Positions 1-7,876 of a stretch of 52,227 nt of DNA are shown piece after piece. The stretch's first letter is position 1; each line of letters begins with the position of its first letter. The stretch lies in contig CAMDBI010000026.1 of the NCBI GenBank assembly GCA_945889005.1, forward strand, positions 1 to 52,227, given 5' to 3'. Made by a program: the position numbers and the translations under genes. Origin of the DNA: Bacteroides fragilis. Its GTDB lineage: Bacteria > Bacteroidota > Bacteroidia > Bacteroidales > DTGW01. The notes below the pieces were generated by a model that ran no database searches, was not told the origin of the DNA, and saw nothing but the letters and a program-made list of their open reading frames with translations.

Positions 1-60
1 CTTGTGCATTCTTCCTATCGCATTGAATTAAAAGGTGAGAGTTTAAGAAAAAAAAGATAA
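1..60 (+). CDS. istB: IS21-family IstB helper ATPase, C-terminal end only
   Basis: The first 60 bases read as 19 codons plus TAA on the plus strand, giving a basic peptide that contains LVHSSYRIELKGESLRKK. This matches the characteristic C-terminus of IstB, the AAA+ helper ATPase of IS21 transposases. The rest of istB and its partner istA lie left of the window. The reading is supported by the IS21-like repeated termini that follow at 103-143. It is too short for domain-level proof, but the peptide and its context agree. Confidence 0.75.
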   Translation, partial: LVHSSYRIELKGESLRKKR

Positions 61-98
61 TATTGCCAAACTAATCGTTCTTTAACAAAACAACATTT

Positions 99-446
99 TC
101 AGGGGGTCAGTATCTCCGAAAGAGGGGTCAACATCACCGAAATATCCACTAAATATCCAATCCCAAAAACAAGGAATGCCCATGCAGCCCAATCGCCTCG
201 AACCGACTCAATAAGTTCCAATTTATGTAATGCAATACCAAATAAGACCCCAATACTTCCTATAATAATTGACCCCGCCACATGCCCAATGCCACATAAA
301 ACTGTAATCGATGTTGTTTTGAGCAATGACCATCCTCTTGCTTTCGACATTACAATAAACGGTAAGTAATGGTCTGGCCCCAACAGGGTATGTATAAACC
401 CTATTGAGGCTGATGTTATCATCAAAACCCAAAATTCGTTTCCCAT
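99..446 (-). pseudogene. UreH/TauE-like membrane transporter, 3' half lost to IS insertion
   Basis: The frame reads 115 residues. It starts like a UreH/SafE-type polytopic protein (motif FIHTLLGPDHYLPFIVMSKA at about residues 17-36) and has three hydrophobic segments. Proteins of this type usually exceed 200 residues. Here the family sequence stops near FGIGYL, and the last dozen or so codons run into the IS21 terminal repeats before a TGA. The gene starts 4 nt after the upstream lipoprotein gene and is the last member of the nickel operon. UreH/NicO relatives handle nickel or cobalt, which fits NikR control. The truncated product is probably not functional. Confidence 0.7.
103..143. repeat. 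IS21-type terminal direct repeats
   Basis: Copy 1 is at 103-122 and copy 2 at 124-143, 21 bp apart. They share GGGGTCA, then ATC, then CCGAAA. Such repeats are the presumed IstA binding sites. Confidence 0.65.
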
Positions 447-450
447 TACC

Positions 451-939
451 TTATTTGTTTAAAATCTTAACATCTAAAGAAGTGAACACCTGATAACCTT
501 CATTATCGGTAACATAAATATGGAAATGATAATCGCCCTCATCATATTGTGTAGTAGCATTTTTACGGGCAGGAAGAGTAAGAATTGTATCGAAAATAAA
601 TTCCTTTTTTTGAACCGGCAACGAAAAAATCCATGCGCTGTCCTGACTTCTTACGTATGGGTTTACCGGAGTTTTTGGGGCATCTATATTGCAAGCTTCG
701 TGCATGCCGTGGCTGTGTTGGCCAAAATTGTTGTGCATATCCATGCTTATATTGCCAAGTCCACTATTGTCGGTTATCTTAACCGTATAATGAAATGCTT
801 CGCCAAAATAAATTGTATCGCATGGCATTGGCGAAAGTAATGCTATTTCAGGCTTTTCTTTTTCGGTATCTTTTTCTTTAATACAGCCAACTAAAGCTGC
901 TGTTACGAAAAAACAAACAACTATAAATATTTTTCTCAT
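451..939 (-). CDS. DUF4625-type lipoprotein (His-rich), nickel operon
   Basis: A lipoprotein of 162 residues starting at MRKIFIVVCFFVTAALVGCI, with a lipobox ending in Cys near residue 19. A longer frame to 993 exists, but it would place residues in front of a perfect signal peptide, so 939 is preferred. The mature part is a beta-sandwich-like DUF4625-type domain with a HNNFGQHSHGMHEAC segment (several His and one Cys) and a later HFHIYV motif, which are plausible metal ligands. It is the second of two such lipoproteins placed after a TonB receptor under NikR. The inferred role is surface nickel capture or delivery to the receptor. The family itself has no established function. Confidence 0.75.
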   Translation of the reverse strand: MRKIFIVVCFFVTAALVGCIKEKDTEKEKPEIALLSPMPCDTIYFGEAFHYTVKITDNSGLGNISMDMHNNFGQHSHGMHEACNIDAPKTPVNPYVRSQDSAWIFSLPVQKKEFIFDTILTLPARKNATTQYDEGDYHFHIYVTDNEGYQVFTSLDVKILNK

Positions 940-1033
940 AATCTCAGATTGATTTGAATTCATTAAAAAACATAAAATCACGCTGACAGCCATTTCAGTT
1001 GCCAGTCGTGATTTAAATACTTTGTTCGGTTTG

Positions 1034-1489
1034 TTATTTTGCTACAATGGTTACATGGGTTTCTAATGTTTCGGTATCAACCGAATTGCCATCTTCATCA
1101 ACCACAACAACCACAACATGGTACGAACCTAAGTTTGCGGTATCGGGTACAGTAACATGCTGATGAACGTTTGCATTTCTTAAGCCTTTAAAGGTGCTTA
1201 AGTTTTTAAAATCTTTGTCAATAATCTTGTATTCATCTTCTACTCTATCAGAAGCAGGATGGTCGTGGATTTCAACATGGTAAAAATCCAGACGGGCATC
1301 ATCGCCGGCGGTAGCAGTAAAGTTAACACTAATAGTGCCGCCTCTTTTAATTGTGCTTGTAGCATCATCGTGGTTTTCGGCTTTTACATTGGTAATACTC
1401 AATTTTGCTTTGTCATCGTCCTTTTCGCACGAAATGAACATAATTGAGGCAACAATAAGAGCCACAGAAAGTTTAAACAGATTTTTCAT
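1034..1489 (-). CDS. DUF4625-type lipoprotein, nickel operon
   Basis: A protein of 151 residues with a lipoprotein signal (MKNLFKLSVALIVASIMFIS then Cys) followed by an acidic linker and an Ig-like DUF4625-type fold. Histidines cluster in FYHVEIHDHP and NANVHQHVTVP, which fits a metal-binding surface protein. It lies 33 nt downstream of the TonB receptor gene and 94 nt upstream of a second lipoprotein of similar type, so the pair may have arisen by duplication and diverged. The nickel role is inferred from nikR at the head of the operon. Confidence 0.75.
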   Translation of the reverse strand: MKNLFKLSVALIVASIMFISCEKDDDKAKLSITNVKAENHDDATSTIKRGGTISVNFTATAGDDARLDFYHVEIHDHPASDRVEDEYKIIDKDFKNLSTFKGLRNANVHQHVTVPDTANLGSYHVVVVVVDEDGNSVDTETLETHVTIVAK

Positions 1490-1522
1490 TTTATAAAATT
1501 TAAATTAAACATTGATTTATTA

Positions 1523-3934
1523 TTAAAATGGAATGTTGACAAAAAGCTGAAAATCTCTTCCCGGCTCAGGTATCCGTAACCGGCGGTAAAAACTGATATG
1601 ATTGTAATATTTTGTGTCCAAAATATTTTTCACATTAAAGACAATAGAAACCCGCTGACTACCAATTTTTATTTCGGTTGCAGCATGCAGGTTCAAACAT
1701 TCATACCCGGGGGTAGTGAGCTCGTTGGGTACTGTATATTTTTGTCGGGCAACACTCACCAATTCTATTCCAATTTTGGTTTTACTAATTTTCTTACCCT
1801 CTGTAAATTGGTAATTTAAACCTGTTTGTACGTTGAATGGTGGTGTAAAAGGCAAAGCGCCCATTAAATCGAGATTTACAGCATAAACATATTCAGCACC
1901 CACGTTAAAGTTTAGTTGAGAGGTTAAATAATAATCGAGACTTGTTTCACCTCCAGCTAATAAGGCATTTGCTTGTTGGTATTCGTAAATTTGTCCTTCG
2001 GTACGTAATTCGGGGGTAGGATTTAAGAACAGGTAATTTGTAAAATAATTCAAAAAAGGACTTAGGGATAATTTTAGCGTATTCCATTTTTGTTCATAAC
2101 CCAAATCGAGTTGCCAAGCCTGTTCTGGCTCATTATTCACGTTGCCTTTTTCAAATCGGCCTTCGTGTCTGTGTAAACCATAAGCCCCAAGCTCATAAGC
2201 CGATGGTACACGATAACTTTTACCTATATTTACCTTAAATGTAGTATTCTGCGACGGTAGAAAATTGAAACCCATAGAAAATGCCAATCCAGGATAGTTT
2301 TTATCAATAGAAGGGTTGAAAATAGAATCGCTATATTCAGGGTCTGGATTTAATGATTCTTTCATTTTAAAAGCATTATTATCGAACCTTACACCACTGT
2401 TCCATATCCAATTTTCGGAATACTGGTACTGATGGGTAATAAAAAGCCCCGATGAAAAGCGATTGTATTCGGCAAGGATATGACTATAACCATCGGTATG
2501 GTGCAACTGGTATTGGGTATTTACCCCAATTTTAGTTTTATGGCCTTCAATTCGGTTAAGGGTGTAAACGCTATTGGCTGTAAAAGTTTGCAAATCGAGT
2601 TCCAGTTCAAGATTTCCCCGACTGCGATAATAGTTTAATGCATTGTTGCGATTCCCTGTACGGTCGTCTAAGTAACTGAACTCACTTGAACGGTTGGATT
2701 GATACCCGATAGCCAATTCCAATTTATCCTTATTAAAATACAAATTGGTGAAATGATAAACCGAATAATTATCTACCTTTTGCCAAGGGAGCTTTAAATC
2801 ACGTGTTTGGGCAGCATGGCTATTGCGTAATGAATCGTTCTGCAAACCCTGCCAGTCGAAAAAACCCATTTGGTTTGAAAAATAAGAAAATTCGACCATT
2901 GAATTACCCCATTCTTTAACCAGCCCTGTGTTTAATGAAATTGCTCGTTCATTACCCGCTGTATTGTGCATGCGGTTACCTAACTTCACTTTATGCGATG
3001 CTTCGGAGGCACTAACCGGTGTAGGTACTAAAAAGGACTCAGTTTCTGGAATTTTGAAATCGCCATAGGAATTATACCCAAGGCTAATATTCGAAAAAAA
3101 AGCACTTTGCCGAAATGATGCATTTGCCGAGGTGCCTAACCAGCCGGAATTAGATTTTCCGTTAAACGATATTTCTCCTTCTAAACCGTCGTTTGTAGGT
3201 ATATGAGTGGTTAATACATTAATGACCCCACCCATGGCATCGGTGCCAAATTGCAACGATGCAGGGCCTTTAACAACCTCAACATGTTCTACCGATTGCT
3301 GGTCAATAGACACACCATGATGGTTGCTCCATTGTTGCCCTTCGTGCTTAATTCCATTTTGAGCCACCACTACCCGGTAATAGCCCATACCTCTTATCAT
3401 TGGTTTCGAAATTCCTGTTCCAACGTCCATTGAATTTACACCGGGTATTGCGTTTAGTGTTTGCATAAGACTCGAAGCTTTTGCTTCTTTCAGAAAAGCA
3501 TTGTCGATAATTTGAATAGCTATGCTTTCGGTTCTTTTTAACTTATCGCCATTATTGGCATTTACTGTAACTTCTTGAAGTTGTTGTACCAAAGGACTTA
3601 AACTAAAATTCACATAATGCCTTAAAGTATCCGAGCTTATTACAATAGATTCTTTTTTATACCCAACTGCAGTTACCAAAATTTCATATTCCTTTAAAGG
3701 AACATTTCTAAACTGATACTTCCCTATGGTGTCTGAAGTACATACAAACTCCCCCTGGTTAAGTATAACTATAGCCCCTGAAAATGAAAGTTTGTTTTCA
3801 TCAGTTATATAGCCTTGAATATCAGATTTTTGCGAAAACATCAAATTGTTAATAAAAACAAATAATAAGAATAACGTATTCTTTAAGTATGTTTTAGAGA
3901 ATAAGACAAATAAATATAGTGTTAACTTTTTCAA
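1523..3934 (-). CDS. TonB-dependent outer membrane receptor, probable nickel receptor
   Basis: An outer membrane receptor of 803 residues. The order is a hydrophobic signal region (residues about 16-34), a carboxypeptidase-regulatory-like domain (about 38-120, with GYITDENKLSFSGA), a plug domain (about 120-240, starting LQEVTVNA) and a 22-strand-type barrel that ends in an aromatic residue (IPF). The frame opens with a TTG codon at 3934. No ATG precedes the signal sequence, and the first ATG (residue 32) would remove it, so TTG is the likely start. It lies directly downstream of nikR and upstream of two His-rich lipoproteins. The family imports large or scarce ligands with TonB-ExbBD energy. 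Nickel or a nickel chelate is the inferred substrate. Confidence 0.88.
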   Translation of the reverse strand: MKKLTLYLFVLFSKTYLKNTLFLLFVFINNLMFSQKSDIQGYITDENKLSFSGAIVILNQGEFVCTSDTIGKYQFRNVPLKEYEILVTAVGYKKESIVISSDTLRHYVNFSLSPLVQQLQEVTVNANNGDKLKRTESIAIQIIDNAFLKEAKASSLMQTLNAIPGVNSMDVGTGISKPMIRGMGYYRVVVAQNGIKHEGQQWSNHHGVSIDQQSVEHVEVVKGPASLQFGTDAMGGVINVLTTHIPTNDGLEGEISFNGKSNSGWLGTSANASFRQSAFFSNISLGYNSYGDFKIPETESFLVPTPVSASEASHKVKLGNRMHNTAGNERAISLNTGLVKEWGNSMVEFSYFSNQMGFFDWQGLQNDSLRNSHAAQTRDLKLPWQKVDNYSVYHFTNLYFNKDKLELAIGYQSNRSSEFSYLDDRTGNRNNALNYYRSRGNLELELDLQTFTANSVYTLNRIEGHKTKIGVNTQYQLHHTDGYSHILAEYNRFSSGLFITHQYQYSENWIWNSGVRFDNNAFKMKESLNPDPEYSDSIFNPSIDKNYPGLAFSMGFNFLPSQNTTFKVNIGKSYRVPSAYELGAYGLHRHEGRFEKGNVNNEPEQAWQLDLGYEQKWNTLKLSLSPFLNYFTNYLFLNPTPELRTEGQIYEYQQANALLAGGETSLDYYLTSQLNFNVGAEYVYAVNLDLMGALPFTPPFNVQTGLNYQFTEGKKISKTKIGIELVSVARQKYTVPNELTTPGYECLNLHAATEIKIGSQRVSIVFNVKNILDTKYYNHISFYRRLRIPEPGRDFQLFVNIPF

Positions 3935-3966
3935 ATTTCGTGTTACTATGTGAGCAAAAAAATATT

Positions 3967-4368
3967 TTATTCTGTACGACTCATAACCAATTTGCCGTGA
4001 ATAATGCCTTTAATGCCAATAAGCTTGTCGGATAATTTGGTTAACCTGTTGGCGATTCCTTTAACTGCAATAATTTCTAAGCAATTATCATGGCTTAAAT
4101 GAAAATGCTGTGATGAAAGGATTACATCATAATATTCGTGTTGAATGTCATTGGTTTTTGTTGTTACATCACCTTTATGATGGTCATATAACAAAACAAC
4201 AGCCCCAGCTACTACATGGTTGCACTGCCATTTCTTTTCAACTAAGTTTTTTTCGATTAAATGTCTTATTGCCTGAGAACGATTGGGTAAATTATTCTCA
4301 ATAACAAAACCATCTAAAGCTTTTAGAATATCTTCATCTAAACTTACTCCAAAACGGGCTAAAGACAT
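3967..4368 (-). CDS. nikR: Nickel-responsive ribbon-helix-helix regulator NikR
   Basis: A protein of 133 residues. The N-terminal ribbon-helix-helix (residues 1-45, SLARFGVSLDEDILKALDGF) is followed by an ACT-like metal-binding domain. The four high-affinity nickel ligands of E. coli NikR (His76, His87, His89, Cys95) are matched at His77, His88, His90 and Cys96, within QHEYYDV, SQHFHLS and HDNCLE. NikR binds Ni(II) as a tetramer and represses uptake genes. It heads a minus-strand operon with the TonB receptor and lipoproteins. A palindrome overlapping its own promoter suggests autoregulation. Confidence 0.93.
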   Translation of the reverse strand: MSLARFGVSLDEDILKALDGFVIENNLPNRSQAIRHLIEKNLVEKKWQCNHVVAGAVVLLYDHHKGDVTTKTNDIQHEYYDVILSSQHFHLSHDNCLEIIAVKGIANRLTKLSDKLIGIKGIIHGKLVMSRTE

Positions 4369-4369
4369 G

Positions 4370-4397
4370 GTGTTATTTTTTATTAAAATCGTGGCAC
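4370..4397. promoter_or_regulatory. Candidate NikR operator
   Basis: GTGTTAT at 4370-4376 and GTGGCAC at 4391-4397 are separated by 14 nt. Read on the minus strand this is GTGCCAC-N14-ATAACAC, close to the GTGTTAC-N13/14-GTAACAC form reported for NikR sites in delta-proteobacteria (three mismatches of 14). It sits between the -7 box and the nikR start codon, where binding would block transcription. Confidence 0.5.
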
Positions 4398-4427
4398 AAA
4401 ACTATAGCAAATAATATTAAGAATCAA
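4397..4427 (-). promoter_or_regulatory. Bacteroidota-type promoter of the nikR operon
   Basis: On the minus strand, TTG at 4427-4425 is followed by 20 nt and then TAGTTTTG at 4404-4397, a full match to the TTG / TAnnTTTG consensus for this phylum. Transcription would start near 4390, inside the candidate NikR operator. Confidence 0.6.
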
Positions 4428-4506
4428 AATTAATTAATACGAATTGATAGAAAATAGATTAATTTGACATTTTGAACACTACTTTTTAATACAAAACATC
4501 ATTTAT

Positions 4507-5760
4507 TTATTGGTTTTGAGCGAACCCCATTTTTGATACGTTTGAATTATTCTGCATTTTAATTTTTAGCTCTTTCATATCATCACTCACTTTTCTGTCT
4601 AATATCTTAGCATAGTGCTGTGTTATAGTTAAATTTTTATGCCCAAGCATTTTGCTTACACTTTCTATAGAAACGCCATTGGTTAAAGTTACTGTAGTTG
4701 CAAAGGTGTGACGGGCAATGTGATAGGTCAGTTCTTTTTCGACTCCGCAAAAATCAGCAATTTCCTTTAAATAACTGTTCATTTTTTGGTTGCTGAGTAC
4801 AGGCAATAAAAAGCCTGAATTTAAACATTGTGGATGATTTTTATATTTTTCAAGTATCTCTAACGCTACTGGTAACAAAGGAATATTTGCACGGGTATCT
4901 GTTTTTTGACGATGTGTGTATATCCACTTTTCACCATCAATGCCCATTGTAATTTGAGAGCTGTCGAGCTTTTTTACATCAGCATAGGCTAAGCCAGTGT
5001 AACAACTGAAAAGAAAAATGTCGCGTACCTGGTTAAGCCGTTCAGATTTGAACTTTTTATTTGTGATAGCCAGTATTTCTTCGTTGTTGAGGTAAGCACG
5101 TTCAACCTCTTTTACTTTGGCTTTGTAGTTCCTGAAGGGGTTCTTTTCTAACCAATCGTTGGCTATGCAAATACGAATTACTTTGCCAAAATTCTTAATG
5201 TACTTTACTGCTGAATTGTTGTTGCACTTGCGAACGCTACGGAGATAAAATTCAAATTCTGTTATAAAAGCATGGTCAATTTGCCGAATGTCAATATCGG
5301 AAACTGAAAACTTCCATTTTAAAAAGTCAATGGTGTGTTTTAACGATGTTTTGTAACGCTGCAAAGTACCTGCTGCATACTCTGAACCCACTAAAGCCTC
5401 AATTTGTTTGTTGTGGTTCTCGAATATCTTCACCAACGAACGGGGCTTTTCACCTTTGCCAATGTATTTATTTTTCAATGTTTCGGCTGTGATTAAATCT
5501 CCTGAATTTAATAGCTGCCGATGGGCTTCGTAAATTTTGGACTGAATGGTGTCAAGGTAGATGTTCAGGGCTTTCGCTTCTTCTTTGTTTCCTGAAGCCC
5601 GACCTGCTGACGGAATCCATTTGTCGGGTAAGCATTCCCGGCCTGTTGATGCTTCAGCTCGTTGGCTGTTAACTGTAATACGCAGATAAATAGGAACTGG
5701 ACCCGTTTCATAGGTCTTTGGCTTCTTCAAATAGAAGAGCAAACTAAAAGTTGTGTTCAT
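4507..5760 (-). CDS. Tyrosine site-specific recombinase (integrase)
   Basis: An integrase of 417 residues with the usual Bacteroidota layout: an N-terminal arm-type domain (about 1-100), a SAM-like core-binding domain (about 105-205) and the catalytic domain. Visible catalytic residues are His347 and Arg350 (YHIARHTF), His374 (LGHKNL) and the nucleophile Tyr383 (HYAKI). The first catalytic arginine position reads TGLAYAD, with Ala instead of Arg, a change common in this branch. The gene ends 138 nt upstream of nikR and begins about 260 bp from the 3' end of tRNA-Ser, a classic arrangement for an element integrated in a tRNA gene. The gap holds repeated GGTGA-type boxes. Confidence 0.9.
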   Translation of the reverse strand: MNTTFSLLFYLKKPKTYETGPVPIYLRITVNSQRAEASTGRECLPDKWIPSAGRASGNKEEAKALNIYLDTIQSKIYEAHRQLLNSGDLITAETLKNKYIGKGEKPRSLVKIFENHNKQIEALVGSEYAAGTLQRYKTSLKHTIDFLKWKFSVSDIDIRQIDHAFITEFEFYLRSVRKCNNNSAVKYIKNFGKVIRICIANDWLEKNPFRNYKAKVKEVERAYLNNEEILAITNKKFKSERLNQVRDIFLFSCYTGLAYADVKKLDSSQITMGIDGEKWIYTHRQKTDTRANIPLLPVALEILEKYKNHPQCLNSGFLLPVLSNQKMNSYLKEIADFCGVEKELTYHIARHTFATTVTLTNGVSIESVSKMLGHKNLTITQHYAKILDRKVSDDMKELKIKMQNNSNVSKMGFAQNQ

Positions 5761-5764
5761 GGCT

Positions 5765-5940
5765 GGTGACCTTTTTAACTCACTTTTTAATGATTCAAAT
5801 TTAGATTTTCAGCCAATGCTATACAAGATGTTCAAATTATGAACCGCCTATTGTACAAGCGTTTGAAGTAGTTCTGGTGAGTAAATTTTAGCCTATGTTT
5901 TACTCACCGAATGACTCACCAAAGTTGTGTTATTTGGTGA
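5765..5940. repeat. Cluster of GGTGA/TCACC inverted repeats beside the integrase
   Basis: GGTGAGTAAA (5876-5885) and TTTACTCACC (5899-5908) form a perfect 10-bp inverted repeat. TCACCAAA (5916-5923) and TTTGGTGA (5933-5940) form a perfect 8-bp one. A weaker GGTGAC / AACTCACT pair sits at 5765-5784, just upstream of the integrase start. These could be recombinase or excisionase arm sites, or an operator for the integrase gene. Confidence 0.5.
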
Positions 5941-5964
5941 ATATTATGATGAGAGCTAAAAACA

Positions 5965-6000
5965 CAAAGTCCTGTATATCATACGATTTACAGGACTTTG
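5965..6000 (-). terminator. Rho-independent terminator of tRNA-Ser
   Basis: CAAAGTCCTGTA (5965-5976) and TACAGGACTTTG (5989-6000) form a perfect 12-bp stem with a 12-nt loop. On the minus strand it is followed by TGTTTTTAG. It lies just downstream of the tRNA gene. Confidence 0.75.
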
Positions 6001-6022
6001 ATTCGTTTTGGTTATGTTTTTG

Positions 6023-6110
6023 CGGAGAGAGTGGGATTCGAACCCACGATACCCTTTTGGAGTATACACACTTTCCAGGCGTGCTCCTTCGACCACTCGG
6101 ACATCTCTCC
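6023..6110 (-). tRNA. tRNA-Ser (GGA)
   Basis: The minus strand folds as a class II tRNA. The acceptor stem GGAGAGA/TCTCTCC pairs 6104-6110 with 6024-6030, the anticodon stem is CACGC/GTGTG, and the 7-nt loop CTGGAAA carries anticodon GGA at 6076-6074. A long variable arm follows, then a TPsiC arm with GGTTCGAATCC. The discriminator is G. A complete CCA is not encoded (G then CA). The 3' end faces an integrase gene, making it a probable integration site. Confidence 0.95.
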
Positions 6111-6801
6111 TTTAACACCTCGCAAAATAGAAAAAAATCTAGTTTTTTATTCTATTCTGCAAAGTAAAGATATTTTTCGACACTGCTATTACCTAATACC
6201 TCGTTTTTTAAGTACAATTTTATAAAGCATCAATTTTTTTTTTGATTATTTACTCAAATTTCGGTGCATTTTTGCTATAAGTATCAAATAACATAAACCA
6301 TTATGAGTTAAAAGATTTTTAAAAATATGATTTATTTTACAATTGTATTTCTTTATCTTTTATTAATTCTACTTTGATAGATTTGTATTGCCTTTCTAAT
6401 AGCCGCAGAGCGGCGAAATATTATTTCGGTGCTACGCACCTTATTGTTTTGGTATATTGGGCATCTCTAAAAACTGCTTTTTAGCTACGCTGAGCCCTTC
6501 GGGGTTCTTTGTTGGACTTCATTTTTAAACTCCTCACTTCGGCTGTCGCTCAGTGTAACACATTTACAGTCTTTCTACAAAGATGTCGCAACTATGTTGC
6601 TTTTATTATACTTTATTTTCGTCTTATTCTATGCTATGTATATAGTTTTCAGTTCATTTAATCTGTCAAAGTTGAATTAAATACAATCATAAAAAAATCG
6701 ACTACCATTAATTAATAAATTAACATTCATTTTACACAAACTATTAAAAATAGTTTTTACTTTGAAAATCAATTATTGATTTATTTTAAAATTTTATAAA
6801 A
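6111..6801. other. Gene-free interval with degenerate hairpin repeats
   Basis: I see no credible gene in these 691 bases. The middle part (6399-6610) carries short hairpins with 3-nt loops, GCCGC-AGA-GCGGC at 6402-6414 and GGTGC-TAC-GCACC at 6428-6440. It also has GC-richer text that looks like a decayed dispersed repeat. The last 150 bases are AT-rich and presumably contain the phosphatase promoter, but I see no perfect TAnnTTTG box. Confidence 0.6.
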
Positions 6802-7872
6802 ATGAAAAATACATTTTTGATTTTGGTATTATTGGTTTCATTTTGTTCAATTTTTGCGCAAAATAATAACACTAAGCCACGCAATATTATACTAATGATT
6901 GGCGATGGAATGGGAACTGCACAGGTATTCAGTGGAATTGCCGCATCGAAAGACAAACTCAATATCGAGCAATTTCCGGTAGCAGGTTTTTCAAAAACAC
7001 AATCGTGGTCAAATTACATAACCGACTCAGGTGCAGGTGGTACTGCTATTGCTATTGGAAAAAAAACCTATAACGGTGCTATAGGAGTCGACAAAGATAC
7101 TGTTGCATGCAAGTCGATACTCGAAAGAGCCGAAGAGCATGGCAAATCGACTGCAATGGTTGTAACCAGCCAAATGACCCATGCAACCCCGGCATCGTTT
7201 ATTGCTCACCAAGCATCGCGCAAAATGACAGAAGCCATAGCCCTCGATTTCCTAAAAACCGATATCGATGTTTTTGTTGGTGGTGGCAAAAGCGATTTTG
7301 CAAAACGAAAAGACAATCTAAACCTTATCGATAGCCTTACAGCTCGCAAATATAAAATTGCCTATACAATTGACGATGTTAAGAATACCAAATCGGGAAA
7401 ATTAGCTGGATTCTTGGCAGACGACAAATTGGATCCGGTATTTAAGGGACGAACCGATGTGTTGGCTCAATCGACCGAAGTTGCTATCAATATTATAAAA
7501 CAGAACGAAAAAGGCTTTTTCATGATGGTAGAAGGCTCCCAAATAGACTGGGGCGGACATGCCAATGATGAAAACTATGTGGTAAGCGAAGTGCTCGATT
7601 TCGACAAAGCAGTGGGCAAAGCATTAGAGTTTGCAATAAAAGATGGAAATACACTAGTCATTGTTACAGCCGACCACGAAACAGGTGGAATGACCGTATC
7701 GGGCAGCGATAAAGACAAAATACAGGTGAAAGCATCGTTTACTTCTAAAGACCATACAGCCGTAATGGTTCCGGTATTTGCTTATGGTCCAGGTGCCGAA
7801 AATTTTGGAGGTATTTACGAAAACACAGCTATATTCGACAAAATGATGGAAGCTTTTGGATTTGAAAAGTAG
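6802..7872 (+). CDS. phoA: Secreted alkaline phosphatase (PhoA family)
   Basis: A protein of 356 residues with a signal peptide (MKNTFLILVLLVSFCSIFAQ). Metal and catalytic motifs are clear: IGDGMG with Asp35, the phosphorylated serine in TDSGAGG (Ser76), EGSQIDWGGHAND with metal-binding Glu, Asp and His, and TADHETGG near the C-terminus. It hydrolyses phosphate monoesters in the periplasm or outside the cell. It is shorter than E. coli PhoA (about 450 residues), consistent with the compact variant lacking crown insertions. It stands alone, convergent with the downstream methyltransferase gene at 4 nt. No Pho-type regulatory site was recognised. Confidence 0.92.
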   Translation: MKNTFLILVLLVSFCSIFAQNNNTKPRNIILMIGDGMGTAQVFSGIAASKDKLNIEQFPVAGFSKTQSWSNYITDSGAGGTAIAIGKKTYNGAIGVDKDTVACKSILERAEEHGKSTAMVVTSQMTHATPASFIAHQASRKMTEAIALDFLKTDIDVFVGGGKSDFAKRKDNLNLIDSLTARKYKIAYTIDDVKNTKSGKLAGFLADDKLDPVFKGRTDVLAQSTEVAINIIKQNEKGFFMMVEGSQIDWGGHANDENYVVSEVLDFDKAVGKALEFAIKDGNTLVIVTADHETGGMTVSGSDKDKIQVKASFTSKDHTAVMVPVFAYGPGAENFGGIYENTAIFDKMMEAFGFEK

Positions 7873-7876
7873 TATG

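Larger units (their letters stand above)
1..143 (+). mobile_element. Right end of an IS21-family insertion sequence
   Basis: The end of istB is followed by about 40 nt of noncoding DNA and then two imperfect copies of a 20-bp motif of the form GGGGTCAnnATCnCCGAAA. Multiple terminal repeats of this size are typical of IS21 elements. The exact end is uncertain by several bases. It lies inside a UreH/TauE-like reading frame on the opposite strand, so this copy appears to have inserted into that gene. The left end is outside the window, so no target duplication can be checked. Confidence 0.65.

Noticed and set aside
3919-3946. GTGTTAA-N14-GTGTTAC near the TonB receptor start as a second NikR site
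   Set aside because: The spacing fits, but the halves are direct, not inverted, repeats. NikR sites are palindromic.
5895-6225. Open frames on both strands across the tRNA-Ser gene
   Set aside because: They overlap a well-folded tRNA and its terminator. The translations are the usual artefacts of tRNA sequence.
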